A stretch of 64,000 nt of DNA from Tetragonia tetragonoides. Taxonomy: Eukaryota > Streptophyta > Magnoliopsida > Caryophyllales > Aizoaceae. The stretch is from NCBI GenBank assembly GCA_038025085.1, contig CM076139.1, forward strand, positions 24,381,807-24,445,806, read 5' to 3'. This document shows positions 46,892 to 59,345 of the stretch, piece by piece. The notes under the pieces were generated by a model. The model had not been told where the DNA came from. It ran no database searches and saw only the letters and a program-made list of their open reading frames with translations. Numbering within the stretch: position 1 is the stretch's first letter; each line of letters starts with the position of its first letter. The position numbers were made by a program, and so were the translations under genes.

Positions 46892-49800
46892 TTAGAGTGA
46901 AGTTTTGGGTGATTGCAGTTGTCTCCTAACTAATGCTGTATACATCCCATTCATACTCAGAAGCTCATCATGAGTGCCCTTTTCAACTATCTGGCCATCA
47001 TGCATGACAGCGACAGTATCAGCACTTTTAACAGTTGAAAGCCTGTGTGCAATGACCAGAACAGTTCTCCCTTTCATCAGAGAATCCATGGCATCCTGTG
47101 ACACAGTAAATAACAAGATCAGCTGTGCTTTGCTTGATAACTTTGATGGAGGAGCTGGAGGAGGAAGGGGAGGACAGGAACTGATCGCTCAGATTCCTTC
47201 AAGTGTCTCCTTTTTTGGGGAATATTCAAGAGTTAGAATGACCTTTCCCCATCTCTCCCTAACCGAGAGAGAATTTTGCCATATGAAAAGAAAAAACAAA
47301 GCTAACTTGCACTGAACAAACATGAAGAGAGAAAAGGGACATATGAAGTCAATTGAAGAAAACCAAAATATCATGTCTCAATATTACATCAAGTCCTAAT
47401 GGTATTCATGGATGGTTATTTTTAGTGTGTATAGACTATAGTAAGCAAACACACAAAAATAATTAGAACGAGGATTCATAATTAAATGGCTTATCAAAGG
47501 CCATCTGTTAGATATCATCTGTCCAGTGAATGTCAAGAGTGAAGACCATGATACATTAGTTTTGAACAAGAGACTAGAAGTAAGGGGCATATGTTTTTTG
47601 GGTCAAATTACATGTTAGTCATTTTCTCCATCGGACAAAAAGGTAGCTCCAAAGAATCACAGTCAGAAGGACCAAACAAAACTAAGCCGAGAAATATAGA
47701 AGGTACGTCAGTACACATTTGACAAAAGAGACGGAAATTTTGACACTAGGCTGCGACTCTCAATCCTTACACAACATTGATGCAGTTTCAATGGTGTTCA
47801 CCACTTGAGCACATTGAAAGTCCCCTTAGAGAGTTTCACACTAAAATTCAACTTGAACAACTTTTGAACTTAAAAGTTCACTTTGGTGACGAATGGTATA
47901 TATTTCTAAGAAACTATGCAGCTTTAGAATCTGAAGTTATGACAAACTATAGGGTTTCTAGAATAGCAAGTTGCAAGACACACATTGGCATCACTTCGCA
48001 CACTCCTACAAGTATAATACATAGGATTATAAACAGAATATCAAGAACATTAGACTAAGCTATTTTACTAGTTGAATGATATGGATAATCATGTCTGATA
48101 CTCTTGCATGAGAAAACAATGTAGCTGTAAGACCCAAAATCAAATGTCTCAACAATTGATCTCTACATACTTTTTACTTCTTGTGAATTACTAGGCTAGT
48201 TGTGGTTTTAATATAAAGTTCACCAAAAATAAACTCCCTACAATTGTAGAAGTAAGGTAACATACATCTATACCCTGAAACCATAGAGTGGCCGAATGGG
48301 TTGATACTATGTGGTACGGTTTGGATTCGTAGTACCAGAATTTAAAAAGCTATTGCATACCTGAACAAGGTATTCACTCTCAGCATCCAAAGCGCTTGTG
48401 ACTTCATCCAGTAGCAACACCCGAGGGTTCATCAAAAGAGCTCTAGCAATTGCAATCCTCTGCTTTTGTCCCCCTGAAAGCCTCAACCCCCGCTCTCCGA
48501 CCACGGTTTGATATTTTTCAGGAAATGATGACACAAAGTCATGAGCATTGGCCAATTTCTGCCATGTTTGAACCTTTCCATTGAAAATCCAAAGAGAAAA
48601 CCCCGAAGCAGATAGCAGAAACCATGAATCTTAAGTAACTAAAATAGCAAAAAGAAAATATTGAGCTTACCGCTGCATTTTCTATTTCTGCAGAAGTGGC
48701 ATTCCCATTTAAGCCATAGGCGATGTTCTCTTCAACAGAACAATTAAAAAGTACTGGCTCCTGGCTTACTATACTGATCTGGGTTAAAATTAAAGAGAAA
48801 TGAGAATCATATAAATGCAAGTACGGAAAGTTCAAATTTCAAAAGCATTTCATTGTGAGTGAAAGACGATGAACTAATGCCAATGATAAATAACATAACT
48901 ACAATGTGAAAATCATACAACCTTTGCTCAATCATTATGATGCGTAAACTCAAAGGTAGTTAACGCAAACTAAAAAAATAATCAGCTCGTTTTAAGATAG
49001 TAACTTGCTAAAATAAAAGGGATAAAGACCTCACCACAAATGAATCCTAAAGGTTAAATTACCAGATTCAATTGATAAATGGGTCACTCAAACTCACCAC
49101 TCAAGTTATAAAGGCAAAGCCACTAAACAAGAGATAAAGGGCTTAAGATTTGACATGGATTTTCACCACAAGCTTCAAGCTTAATTTTCTCATTCCACCA
49201 TTCTCCTGTTACATTGGCTATCATTACATATTTATAGGCTCAAAGATGCAACAAACCCTAATAGAATACCCTAGAAACGTGTCTTGCTGTCCTCATGAGA
49301 GCAAGAGCTCAAAATGGTCCCCAAAAGGAGCTAATTGTGCTCAGCTGATTCCAGCGCACAAATGGTCCCCAATAGTACAACATGGAGCATGTCCTTTGTA
49401 CTTCTGGCTATTAAATGCGTCTTGACTCCTCTTGAGCTGGTAGATGTCCTCATCACTTGATCCCCAAGGCACAAAACGCACCCAAAAGGAGCAGGTTACT
49501 AGGATCAATGACTTGGCACTTGATTTCCTACTTGCTGGTTGCTCTAAGCTTAATTAAACGCAACATTGTACGGAATTAAAACTAATTAACATTAAACTAT
49601 CTTATTGAAAGCAATTTAAATGTTAACCCGGATGCTTAAGTGTCCCTAATGAGTAGAGAATAACCCCCATTGTGTCCCTTTGTGCAAAACAAGCTTGCAA
49701 TTTGAGATAGAGATCAAGATTTGATTTTTCGTCCATAGCATAGTTAAACTTGTTTTTGGAGCAGCAGCTTGCTCAATTAATTTCGTATCACATTAAGTCT

Positions 49801-52800
49801 CTCAATTACGTGTTCCTGCATTGCCTATTTGTGTGGAGGATATGGATGTAGTTGCTTGCACTTTACGGGGAACACTGGATTTGTCCATCTAGTTTGCTGA
49901 CTATGTTCCAGGTTAAATGCAAAGAATTATGGAAAAAACAATCAGATTTTTTGGGATCATTATCTTCCAGAGGATTTGGTGCTGGATAAAGTGGTGTGTT
50001 TTGCACGGCTTTGAAGATTTTTCCCAGAGTGCCTTTAGTCGACATTCCGAGAATCTGGAGATTCCACTTTGGTCCTCCTTGTAACTCTCGGTAACTTCAT
50101 TTACTATCATCTCATATGTCATCTGGCACCAAGATTTTAGTACTTAAGGCATCATTTAGTGGTCTCATGGCTGATGCATAATGTTATGCAGTCGACTCGT
50201 TTAACTCAAGAGAAGGCTAAAGGAGCCCTATTAAACATAAAGGCATTAAGGCCTGAAAACTAAACAAATTGATGAATGATAGCGAAACAAACTACCAAAA
50301 TGAAAGCAGCACAAAAAAGTGACTTGCGGATGCAAATTTGCTCGCGTAAGCCTAGAACAACCTCACCACCAAAGAATGAAGAGAATGACCGACGGACTCA
50401 CTTTAAGGACTGCAACCTCAGCAACACGGAAAGAAATAAGCTTATCGGTTCCTAGTTGTGTTTTGACGCACCACCAACCCATTGCTTCTGCAAAACTTGT
50501 CTCCCGCTAGTTTAAATGAATTTTTATTATATGCTAAGGAAATATAAGGTTTTCCAATTTATCATAGGAGGAGGTTTCCTTTTACTTTAAGGTTACTGAA
50601 TACTTAAACTAATAAAATACTTTTGGCATCCATTTCAACCAATATGAACCTAGCTACTGTAAACGACTTCTCTAGCTCCTTACTAACAGAGTATTATCGC
50701 TGAGCTTAACCAAGGGTAGAAGTTGATTGAGTCAAACCACAATTTGTGAAATGTGGTATCATACGGTTTAACGGTTCAAAATCTCCATCTTTCAAAAAAC
50801 TACGGTTCAATATCTCCTTAGTCCTTACAGAACAAGATCTTTTGGAGATAATGCACAGCCTATGCATGCGCCTAAGCAAGGTACTGTTGCTATTTGCTTG
50901 CACACGTGTGATCACTTAATGGAGGCCTATCAGGCCTTCAAGAAGAAGGCTTGTGTTGTTGCTCACACAAAATCTGTTTATTGGTATTAATACAACCTAT
51001 CAATTACCAAAAATGTAAAAAAAACAAAACAAAGAAACCTTTTCATCATTTAAGCCAGTAGGTTAACTATAAAAATCACTTCACAAACTCCATTGAACTC
51101 CTCTTAGGCATAATTGTCCCTGCCCTAATGCCTTCTACTAAAATCAAATGACAGATGCACTAATGTTTACGACTTTACGTCTCATTGATGTCAACCATAT
51201 CATATAGCTCTTTGTGCTTTATGAACAACAATATCAGTTAGTAATTTCTTTGGTAAGTTCAGATTGAGTGTCATTTCTTATTCAAGACACTATCCAGCCC
51301 ACATTCCTACCTTGAACATACATTTGCAACGTTAAGTAGTTATAGAAGAGCAGTGAAAAGAGAGGAAAATGGGAGTTCAAAAGCCATCTCAACTTTTCAA
51401 AAATGAATCACCAAAACCAGCACCAGCCTGAATTTTCTTCTCACATAGATTAATGAGAGATTTGATGTCAGAACTACCATCACACACAGTACTGATTACC
51501 TTTCTGTGCAGAAATTCATGTGAAATATCCATGAGACAAACTTCATTAAGCGAAATCTTTCCCTTCAGAGGGTCATAGAACCTCTCAATAAGATTTGCTA
51601 TTGTAGTCCGCACAATGTGAGTAAGAGTGAATGATATTTACCAGATTAAGGTAATTTAAACAGTATATTAGGAGACAACATAAAGGCAAACAAGCCAGCA
51701 GGGATGAACTTGCCTTTCCACCACCACTTGGACCAACAAGGGCAACTTTTGAGCCAGGACTCAGCTTCCGTGATATCCCCTAATTCAACAAAAACATAAT
51801 TTTAGTTGAAGGCCTTGTAATCCTATCTTTAACATGTGAATATTCTACACTAAATGATAATGAACCAGATAAATTCAAATATACACTTTGTCAATTAATT
51901 GAATACTGCTGGAGAAACAAAGCCAAAGCAACTTCTCAGCAGTGTTTTAAGTCTTATAGTCACAATTAAAGCTGTACACTGGTCTTACAAAATTAATGCC
52001 TCAAATAAAGGGTTGCAAGTATCACAAAGCTAATATTCTGGTAACCTTATAGTTCTGTATAACTGATCCTTCCCATGACAGCAAAGAGCATATACAAACT
52101 GTAACTCTGGTTGATTCCTTCTAAAAACTCTCCCAAGGGTGTCTGAACACAAATTTAGAGCAGCTTAGAGGTAAATCTGATGGGTTAGAGTTTCACAAAG
52201 AGTGTAATCTGACAATTCTGAATCACCATCCAGATATGACACTTCTGCAGTATTAAAGTTACTCAGATGTGGCCTGGTTACCATGAGTTTGAATCTGAAA
52301 TCAGCATTCCTGAATGTGCCATAGGAGTATGTACATTTGCCTAGCTCAATAAGCCCGACATGGCTGGAATATCTTGAATTAGGTGATTATTCTAGGCTAG
52401 GTGTAGAATTGGACATTTAAGGAATAATTGAAGTGGGAATTAGTTGATCATGATCGGATGGAACTTTGGAGTGATTGATAGAGAATTCAGAGGAACATCG
52501 AAGAAGATAAGAATGAGAGCATGGCCGCAGCCCACACGGGTAATGAATATAAGAAAAAAGAAGGGAAACACAAAAGAAAGACCAGCACTAGGTCAACCTA
52601 GGTTTGCATAGGAATTGATTTTCCTGTAGTTTCTAGATAATAAGATTTGTAGGGTTCTTGTACACCAGAACTCAATGGAATCACACCACTAATTAGAGAC
52701 AATGACTCCTAAAACATTTCCTTGTATCTCTCATTTTTAATTGAACAAAAAATAAGAAAAGTCTATTAACAACAAGACAGACCTTCTTACAACAAAAAAA

Positions 52801-55800
52801 AGAAAATAATTTCTCTATTGGATAACTCCATAATATAGTCAATGGTTCAACTACTATGTAACAGCAGGACATGACCAATCCAAATTAACTTCCAAACTTG
52901 AAGAAACTGGCTTCAGTAAGGTTCTCTAGGTCATAGAAATGTAGCTCAAGCCTCTAGATATTTGAGCAGAGGGATGCCAGTACTTAATGAAAAAGAGTCT
53001 TACAGTTTACCAGAGTTTGCTACAACTTACAAATTGAAACAGATTTTATGCCATGGACATCCTCAATTCCCAACCTGAATCAGCTGCAGTTGCAAACTTT
53101 CATACACGACCATATGCTTTACATTAGACTAAGGCGAGGCTCAGATACAAGTTGTAGCAAACATTTTCAATGGTCTAATTCTATTGTCCCACTCCATTCT
53201 ATGCCAAAGCTATTCTTGTTGAACCAGAAGCGTTTGGGTGTAGATGAACAATGAAATAGCCCCTTCTTCAGTGATCTTTGAATTCTGTGCCTCCACTTGC
53301 AAGGCATATGATCACGTTTTAAACCCCAAGTTACCATATGTAGGAAATTCTCGGCCATCTTTCTTAAGCATATAAATCAATTTATTCACCACTATCTATT
53401 ACAGACGAAAGAGTGACTTGAGGATGGAAGCAATTTAGGCTCATGACCAACATGCAAGTTAATAAATCTGCTAAGCAGACCGCATGCGTTCTACGGTAAA
53501 TATATCACGTTGGAAAAGGAAGTGCAAGTAATATCATTACCTTGAGTACCATATGGCTTGGGCGAGAGGGATAAGAAAACCACACATCATCCAATTCCAC
53601 ATCGCCATCTTGTTCACTATCATTATGACATAGCACTTAAACCACTAACCTGATTATGTGCATGTATAATGTACTGCAACAAAGAAGACAGATAGAAGTG
53701 ATGAGAAACTAACCCCTCAGGATGCCTATCCCCTGCATTTGGCATGGTTGAAACACGGTCAAGGAGTTGAAAAACTCTCCTACTTGCTCCTGCAGCCTTC
53801 ATAGCAGTTGTATACAATCCTGACAAGGAGGATACTGAAGAACCAACTGCAGATGAGACAAGTAGTAAGTTAAATGCGTCATGATCAGAGGACATCGCCA
53901 GACTATTAGCAGCAGCATCTGTTATTGGTAACCCATCAACCATGATGCAAGTATATAGTAATCTCTTACGAATTCCAAAAGCAGGAAACTAAAAAAATCA
54001 ACTTTGATAAGGTAGGTAGGGATGGAGTGCCAGTTTCACATTTACAGTTCGCAGACGACACAATTCTTTTCTTGTATACTGATCTGGACAACTTTAAGAA
54101 TGTACTTACAATTCTGCAGGTGTTTGAGTTGATTTCTGGGATGAAGATTAATCTGGCCAAATGCAGTTTAGCAGGTATAAATGTTGATGAGGGCTTCCTT
54201 GCAGATGCAGCAGGTTTGGTTGGTTGTCAGCTACAATCATGGCCACTCACTTACTTGGGGGTCCCTCTAGGTGGCAATCCTCGTTCAGAAGTTTTTTGGG
54301 AGCCTGTGGTGCAACAGATCTCTAAGTGGCTAGATGGTTGGAAGCGGGGATTTCTCTTTGGGTGGTAGAATAACTCTTATTCAATCTTGTTTGGCTAGTA
54401 TTCCCTTATATTATCTCTCGCTGTTCAGAATTCCAGTGGCTATGGCGCAGCGTATTGAGAAGTTGATGAGGAACTTCTTGTGGTCAGTTGTGGATGGGGA
54501 GAGAAGGGACCACTTAATGAGTTGGGATAGAGTGTGTCGACCAAAGAGCGAGGGGGGCATTGGTATTGGGAGACTGATTAGTAAGAATGTTGCTCTTGCG
54601 GGTAAATGGCTGTGGCGGTTCCCACTTGAGCCGGAAAGTCTATGGCATAGGGTTATCAAGAGTAAATATGGGTTGGAACCCAATGGGTGGGATGCTCAAG
54701 TGACAACGGACACTACCCACGCGAGTCCATGGAAGTTCATCTCACAGCTTCACTCACAATTCTTCCCTTGGGTGAAGTTGAAAGTGGGGAACGGCCGGAG
54801 TATTAGATTCTGGGAGGATTTGTGGAAGGATGATCAACCCTTTTGCTTGAGATTTCCTCGCATTTTCCGCCTGTCTACTCTCCACACTGCTACCATTGAT
54901 GAGTTCTTTTCCGCACATACAGGTTCTTGGGACCTTCACTTATGTAGAGCTCCACAGGACTGGGAAATGGATGAACTTACAGAGTTGCTTGGTGTTTTGG
55001 AGACAGTTCACTTTTCTGATTGTAATGATTCCAGGAGTTGGGGTGGTGACTCCACAGGAGAGTTCTCTTGTAAGTCGTTCCTTCAGTTGTTGGGTACGTC
55101 TTTTCCACAATTTCCGATAGCTGATATTATTTGGAAGGCGAAGGTGCCTCTTAAGGTGCGGGCATTTGTGTGGATCCTAGCCTTAGACCGATTGAATACA
55201 AATGATCTACGCAAGAGGAGGAGACCTACGGTGGTTCTTTTGGCTGACATTTGTCTACTTTGCAGGGCATGTAGTGAGACAGCGATTCACATGTTTTTTA
55301 CATGTGACTTTGCACGTAGCATCTGGAGCAGGCTCTTTGAAATTTCTACATGTGGATTGATCTAGCCAGTGTGGTTGAATTTCTCCAGATGAGGTTTGGG
55401 GGCTTTGGGAGGGATAAGGAGAGGAGAATTTTGTGGCGCAATGCTATATTTGCGATATTCTGGTGTCTTTGGCTTGAGAGGAATGCCCGGGTTTTCAATG
55501 GGGTGACCATTTCGGCTGATATGCTGTGGGATAAGGTTACTTATCTAGCTTCATTATGGGCTAGAGCTGTAGGGGCATTTAGGAGTTATTCTATTACAAC
55601 TATTCAGCGTAACTGGGCTAATCTGTAACTTTTGGTCATAGAGGACATCTTGTCCTCCTCCTTGTACTTTTGACGCTTCATTAATATATACTTTATCTTT
55701 ATCTAAAAAAAAATGAACTTTGAAAGTCTTTAGAAGTTATAATCACCTCCTGTATGAAAGTAAGAAGTACCTAGCTAAAAGTGATGAGTATGTCCTGAAA

Positions 55801-58800
55801 ATCGTTACTGATGTGAGAAGTACATTTGACTTCCCTCTACTTCTGGCAACTAATAACATAGAGAAAAAGAATAATATCTCCTATCCCTCCACGTCTAAAT
55901 AATAACTTAGGCCATACAATTTTAAAGACATGACAGGATAGTCTGCAAAGCAAAGAATTATTAACGCACTTGAATAGGAAAAACCATAACATTACCACCA
56001 TCCTTCACATAACAGCACTCTTTAACCTTCTACATACTATTTCTAAGCCCCATCTTACCTTTTGCTTGAGCTCAATAGTTGTACATCTCCCAAAGAGGTT
56101 TCTTAGCTTCCCATCATTGACACTGTCCCTACCCCAAACCCCTCTTCAAGATGGGATCTCCAGGTGTAAAAACAATACGTCCATAAAGCCAAATGATTTT
56201 CATCCAGCTGAGGAAGCATGGACTTAGTGTTAATATTTTGTCATCTTTGCCTCTCTAAGTTCGTCTGTCAGTCATTCACTCCCCCAGAAGCCTCATGGCC
56301 CATAGTATTTTTAGTTTTAGACAACAATGTGACGACCTCCTATTTTTCATAGTAAGATCCAGAGATGGTATTTCATGGGACCTCCATTTACTCTAAAATC
56401 TTGATGAGTAAAAAAGGAGGAGCTAGCTCACCTCCTTGCTTAGTGTTTTCGCCGTCATACATATTACCATGATTGATGACCCTTGGTCTACGATTGGACA
56501 TCCCTCCTAGGTTTTCTTTTGCAAGTCTATTATTCACCTTCTCATGATACCCTAACAATATCCTTGAGTCCAACAAATTTTGAAAGTCAAATATTCTCCT
56601 CAGGCGTGTTTGGTTTTTGGTGCTAGGTAAAGTAGACACTAAGAATATGCTGCAGAGGAGGCAATGAGGCTAGTTGATCTCTCTAGATGCGTGTATGACT
56701 TGTCAACGGAATAGTGATATGGCTCCATTGTCATGGAGATGGGTTCTTAGTGTGAAAGGGGACTTTTGGGTATGCCGTGCACCATTTGCTCTTTGTGTGC
56801 AAAGGGTAAGGAGAAAGGTTGCTTTGTGATGCACTTTCTTGGCGGTATTCTGGTACCTTAAATTAGAGCTGTACTCACAAATATTCTCAGGAATCCCAAC
56901 CAATTTATTATGTCCAAGGCCGTGTTGTGCTGGGGCTTTTAAAGAAGGCGTCAACAGCAAACATCCGACCCCTGGGCATTTCTCTATTTGGATGTATTTG
57001 GAGGACTCCTCCTTTTAAGCTGTTATTACTTCTTCATTCTTATTTATACAATTTTTTTATATGAAAGCACATACTATAGTAAGAGAGATATAAAGGGTAA
57101 AATATACATACACTTCCCTAGAACCTTTTCTACAAAATGGCCAGTCAGTAAGTTCCAAATCTTAAAGTTATTTTCCATACATCATTAATTAGGGGAATTA
57201 CCTGTAAGGCTATAGAGAATGAAAGATGTGAGATTTCCTGCAGTCATATCGCCAGCAATAGTCAAGTTAGCTCCATAGATCACCACCACAATAACAGAGA
57301 GCGTTGATGCAGCATTAAGCCCTCCGAAAAATATACCAACTACTCTCTGGCACAAACAATCACATGTAAATTAATATCATTTTATACAGATTGAAAATAC
57401 ACTACAAATATTAGTGATCATGCTGAATGGAAGGAAGAAACTCACAGCTTGTTTAGTTCCAAGATTCAATGTCTCATCAACTTTGTCAGAGTAGCTTGAA
57501 ATTGCATAGAACTCTTGAGCAAAAGATCTAACTGTTCGAATAGCACCAAATGACTCCTAAAGTTTCAAAATTATATCATTTAGAAAGACTAATGAGCATA
57601 AAACTTGTTTGTATACACATTTATTTTTGAACAAGTTCATATCATATGAGAACCATCCTAAACCTGAGACATTATCCTCCCAGGAAAAAAAACTAATTTT
57701 CCAGAAAACTTTCCCCTTTCTCACACACATACACGTATTTGGCTAGAAATTTTTCTGAAGGACTAGCTTCTCCGGCCAGTAATTGAAAATTCCAAAATTT
57801 GAATAAGACCCCATCAAATAACATGGAGAAGATCCAGAACCAAAACTGTACAAAAAATAGTGGATTTACCAAAATCTATCGAGTTTTAGACACAAATGGA
57901 CACCTCCAGTGTATTCATCAGCAAAATTTGAGTCTTTTAACCATCTCGGCAATGCTCCCTGAGTCTTCACTGGAGATACTGTTTCTTGATGGAAGAACAT
58001 ATAGGTAATCAGAGAAACGTGGAAAAAGGGTGGAGAACTCGAAACAGAATAAAATAAGAGGGGACAAAAGGAAAACTTTTAGTGGCTTTCAGATCTAATG
58101 ATTGATTTGTTTTCAGGAGAGCAGTTTACACAGTTTACCTGTTTTAAACTATGACTATGAAGATGTTTACCAGAGATCTAATCGTTATATTCTGAGGAAC
58201 ATAAATGAACACTGCTATCATTCGTCTGACGTCTCATAATTTCAGGTGTATCAGAATCCATTTGGCGGTATTGGCACACTAATGTGGGCAGACAAGAAAG
58301 AAGAAAGTACCACTCTTCAGAGCATACCTCAGCAATTGACGATGCTACAGCAGCTGCAGCTTGAGTTGTATGTGAAAGCTCCCGTAGGTAACGCCCAAAC
58401 TTCTGCACAGCAACAGAAATGACAGGGACTACTGCTAAAGATACCTGACTTGTAACTTATTATAACTCTGGCTGCAGACATGTGAAATGAAACCACTTAC
58501 ATGTCAACTTCCATGATGAAGGGAACAGGAATGCAAGACCAATAAGCATCGTTGAAATATTTCGAAGTGCCTCAGAGAGATTTGTTGTCGCAGCATTTTT
58601 TATTATCTGAGTGTCCGCATATAATCTGCTCAGAAGTTCCCCTGTTCGAGTTACATCAAAGAATGCAATTTCCTGCACAATTATCAACAATGCTAAATAT
58701 TAATGCAGCATGTCCCCTTGTCGGTAATTGTGTACAGAAAACTGATAAGATACCACACACTTCCAAAGTGGCCCACTTTACCTGCTGGATAAGGTGACTA

Positions 58801-58881
58801 ACTAAGTCCTTTCTCAGCCGAGCTACAACCCTTTCACTAGCAGATGAAAATAACCATCCTCGAATTGCTGTGCACAAGGAG
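46892..58881 (-). CDS. ABCB27: ABCB27/ALS1-like half ABC transporter, 5' exons outside the window, possibly decaying
   Basis: Exons on the minus strand: 58881-58782, 58672-58501, 58444-58328, 57556-57446, 57346-57202 (membrane domain), then 53846-53714, 53616-53541, 51779-51714, 51607-51500, 48778-48671, 48558-48361 and 47095-46892 (nucleotide-binding domain). Motifs: [60 protein letters not shown]; Walker A GPSGGGK; Q-loop [10 protein letters not shown]; signature LSGGQKQR; Walker [13 protein letters not shown]-loop VIAHRLS. Arabidopsis ALS1 is a tonoplast half transporter needed for aluminium tolerance. The N-terminal exon lies beyond 58881 and was not found. Three problems: exon 2 ends one base into a codon while exon 3 is phase 0 across a 56-base gap; a ~20-base deletion removed the exon-7 acceptor (an in-frame AG at 53617 could replace it); and the acceptor before 51607 reads CGG, not CAG. 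Confidence 0.75.
48938..49790. mobile_element. 853-bp solo LTR in the right arm, target duplication CATTA
   Basis: The block starts TGATGCG and ends CGTATCA, a TG...CA structure with a 7-base imperfect inverted end. It is flanked by CATTA at 48933-48937 and 49791-49795. The left arm has a single copy of the target (TAATG at 25306-25310) and no insert. No coding region is evident, so it is a solo LTR inserted in a transporter intron after the duplication. Family not determined. Confidence 0.85.
54010..55708 (+). mobile_element. 5'-truncated LINE inserted in the transporter intron
   Basis: It begins within reverse transcriptase ([20 protein letters not shown], catalytic FADD) and continues through the thumb ([18 protein letters not shown]). 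A frameshift near 54355 is followed by [30 protein letters not shown] and the zf-RVT region ([40 protein letters not shown]). A second break near 55365 precedes the terminal [17 protein letters not shown]; the last stop is at 55628. The 3' UTR ends in a short A tail after CTTTATCTTTATCT. Near-identical flanks AAAAAAATCAACTTTGA (53994-54010) and AAAAAAATGAACTTTGA (about 55706) form the target duplication. The left arm shows the empty site around 20541-20560. Orientation is antisense to the transporter. Confidence 0.9.
55710..57200 (-). other. Transporter intron, partly in the duplicated arm
   Basis: To about 56407 it is the counterpart of left-arm sequence 19862-20540. From there to the exon at 57346-57202 it is unduplicated intron sequence. 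Small open frames here have no recognisable content. Confidence 0.6.
57557..58327 (-). other. Transporter intron between the third and fourth recognised exons
   Basis: AT-rich, bounded by GAG|GTATGC (donor at 58327) and CTTTAG|GAGTCA (acceptor at 57557). No coding remnant or transposon end seen. Confidence 0.6.
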
Positions 58882-59195
58882 CTGCAGAGATGACAATAAT
58901 CAAATTAGCTATACAAATATAAAAAACATAAAAAAATAAAAAGTTAATACATAGGAGTATTTGCATAGCTTGCAAGACCACGGATTTTCAGAGAGGAACA
59001 ACTTATTTATTGCATATGAAAAGAAGAAAGCAGAGACAAGCAGACATGAGAGATAATTTAGATAAAGGTAAATAAACAAGATGAATAATAAACGCAAACA
59101 ACAATCATGTTCCTGAATACATATAGATATCTACAGTTGGTTTAGACTCCGACGCAGATTACATGCATAGAACAATTGGAAAACACTCAGTACAT
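58882..59195. other. Transporter 5' intron sequence, no feature seen
   Basis: AT-rich sequence upstream of the first recognised exon, which follows CTGCAG at 58882. I looked for the N-terminal membrane exon of the family in all frames and did not find it here or between 62945 and 63220. Confidence 0.4.
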
Positions 59196-59199
59196 TAAC

Positions 59200-59345
59200 G
59201 TTACCCCAGTGCCTCCAAAGAGGCTCCCGCCTAAGCAGGGGAGGGGAGGGGGGTTAGGTTGTACAGAGCCTTACCCCTGTGAGAACAGAATTTCACAAAG
59301 AGGTTGTTTCCGTTTGACCCTTGATCCGGAAATGTGACGACCATC
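59200..59345 (-). mobile_element. Au-like SINE fragment
   Basis: On the minus strand, GGAAACAACCTCTTTGTGAA, GGGGTAAGGCTCTGTACAAC, CCCCTCCCCTGCTTAGGCGG and GGGAGCCTCTTTGGAGGCAC follow in order. This matches the order I remember for the plant Au SINE body (GAAACAGCCTCT, GGGTAAGGCTGCGTACA, CCCCGGACCC, GCGGGAGC). The tRNA-like head is degenerate. Recognition is from memory of the family consensus. Confidence 0.55.

Larger units (their letters stand above)
45780..56407 (-). repeat. Right arm of the large inverted duplication
   Basis: Reverse-complement homologue of 19862-27940. It is about 2.5 kb longer, mainly through a LINE (54010-55708) and a solo LTR (48938-49790), each with a clean empty site in the left arm. 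It also has a longer 3' flank after the transporter stop (46620-46880). Homology fades beyond CACGTGTCGTATCC (about 45790) on one side and at about 56407 on the other. The transporter continues past the upper junction. Confidence 0.85.

Noticed and set aside
49150..49425. 91-codon frame with Cys-rich segment
   Set aside because: Entirely within the 853-bp solo LTR; no known domain.
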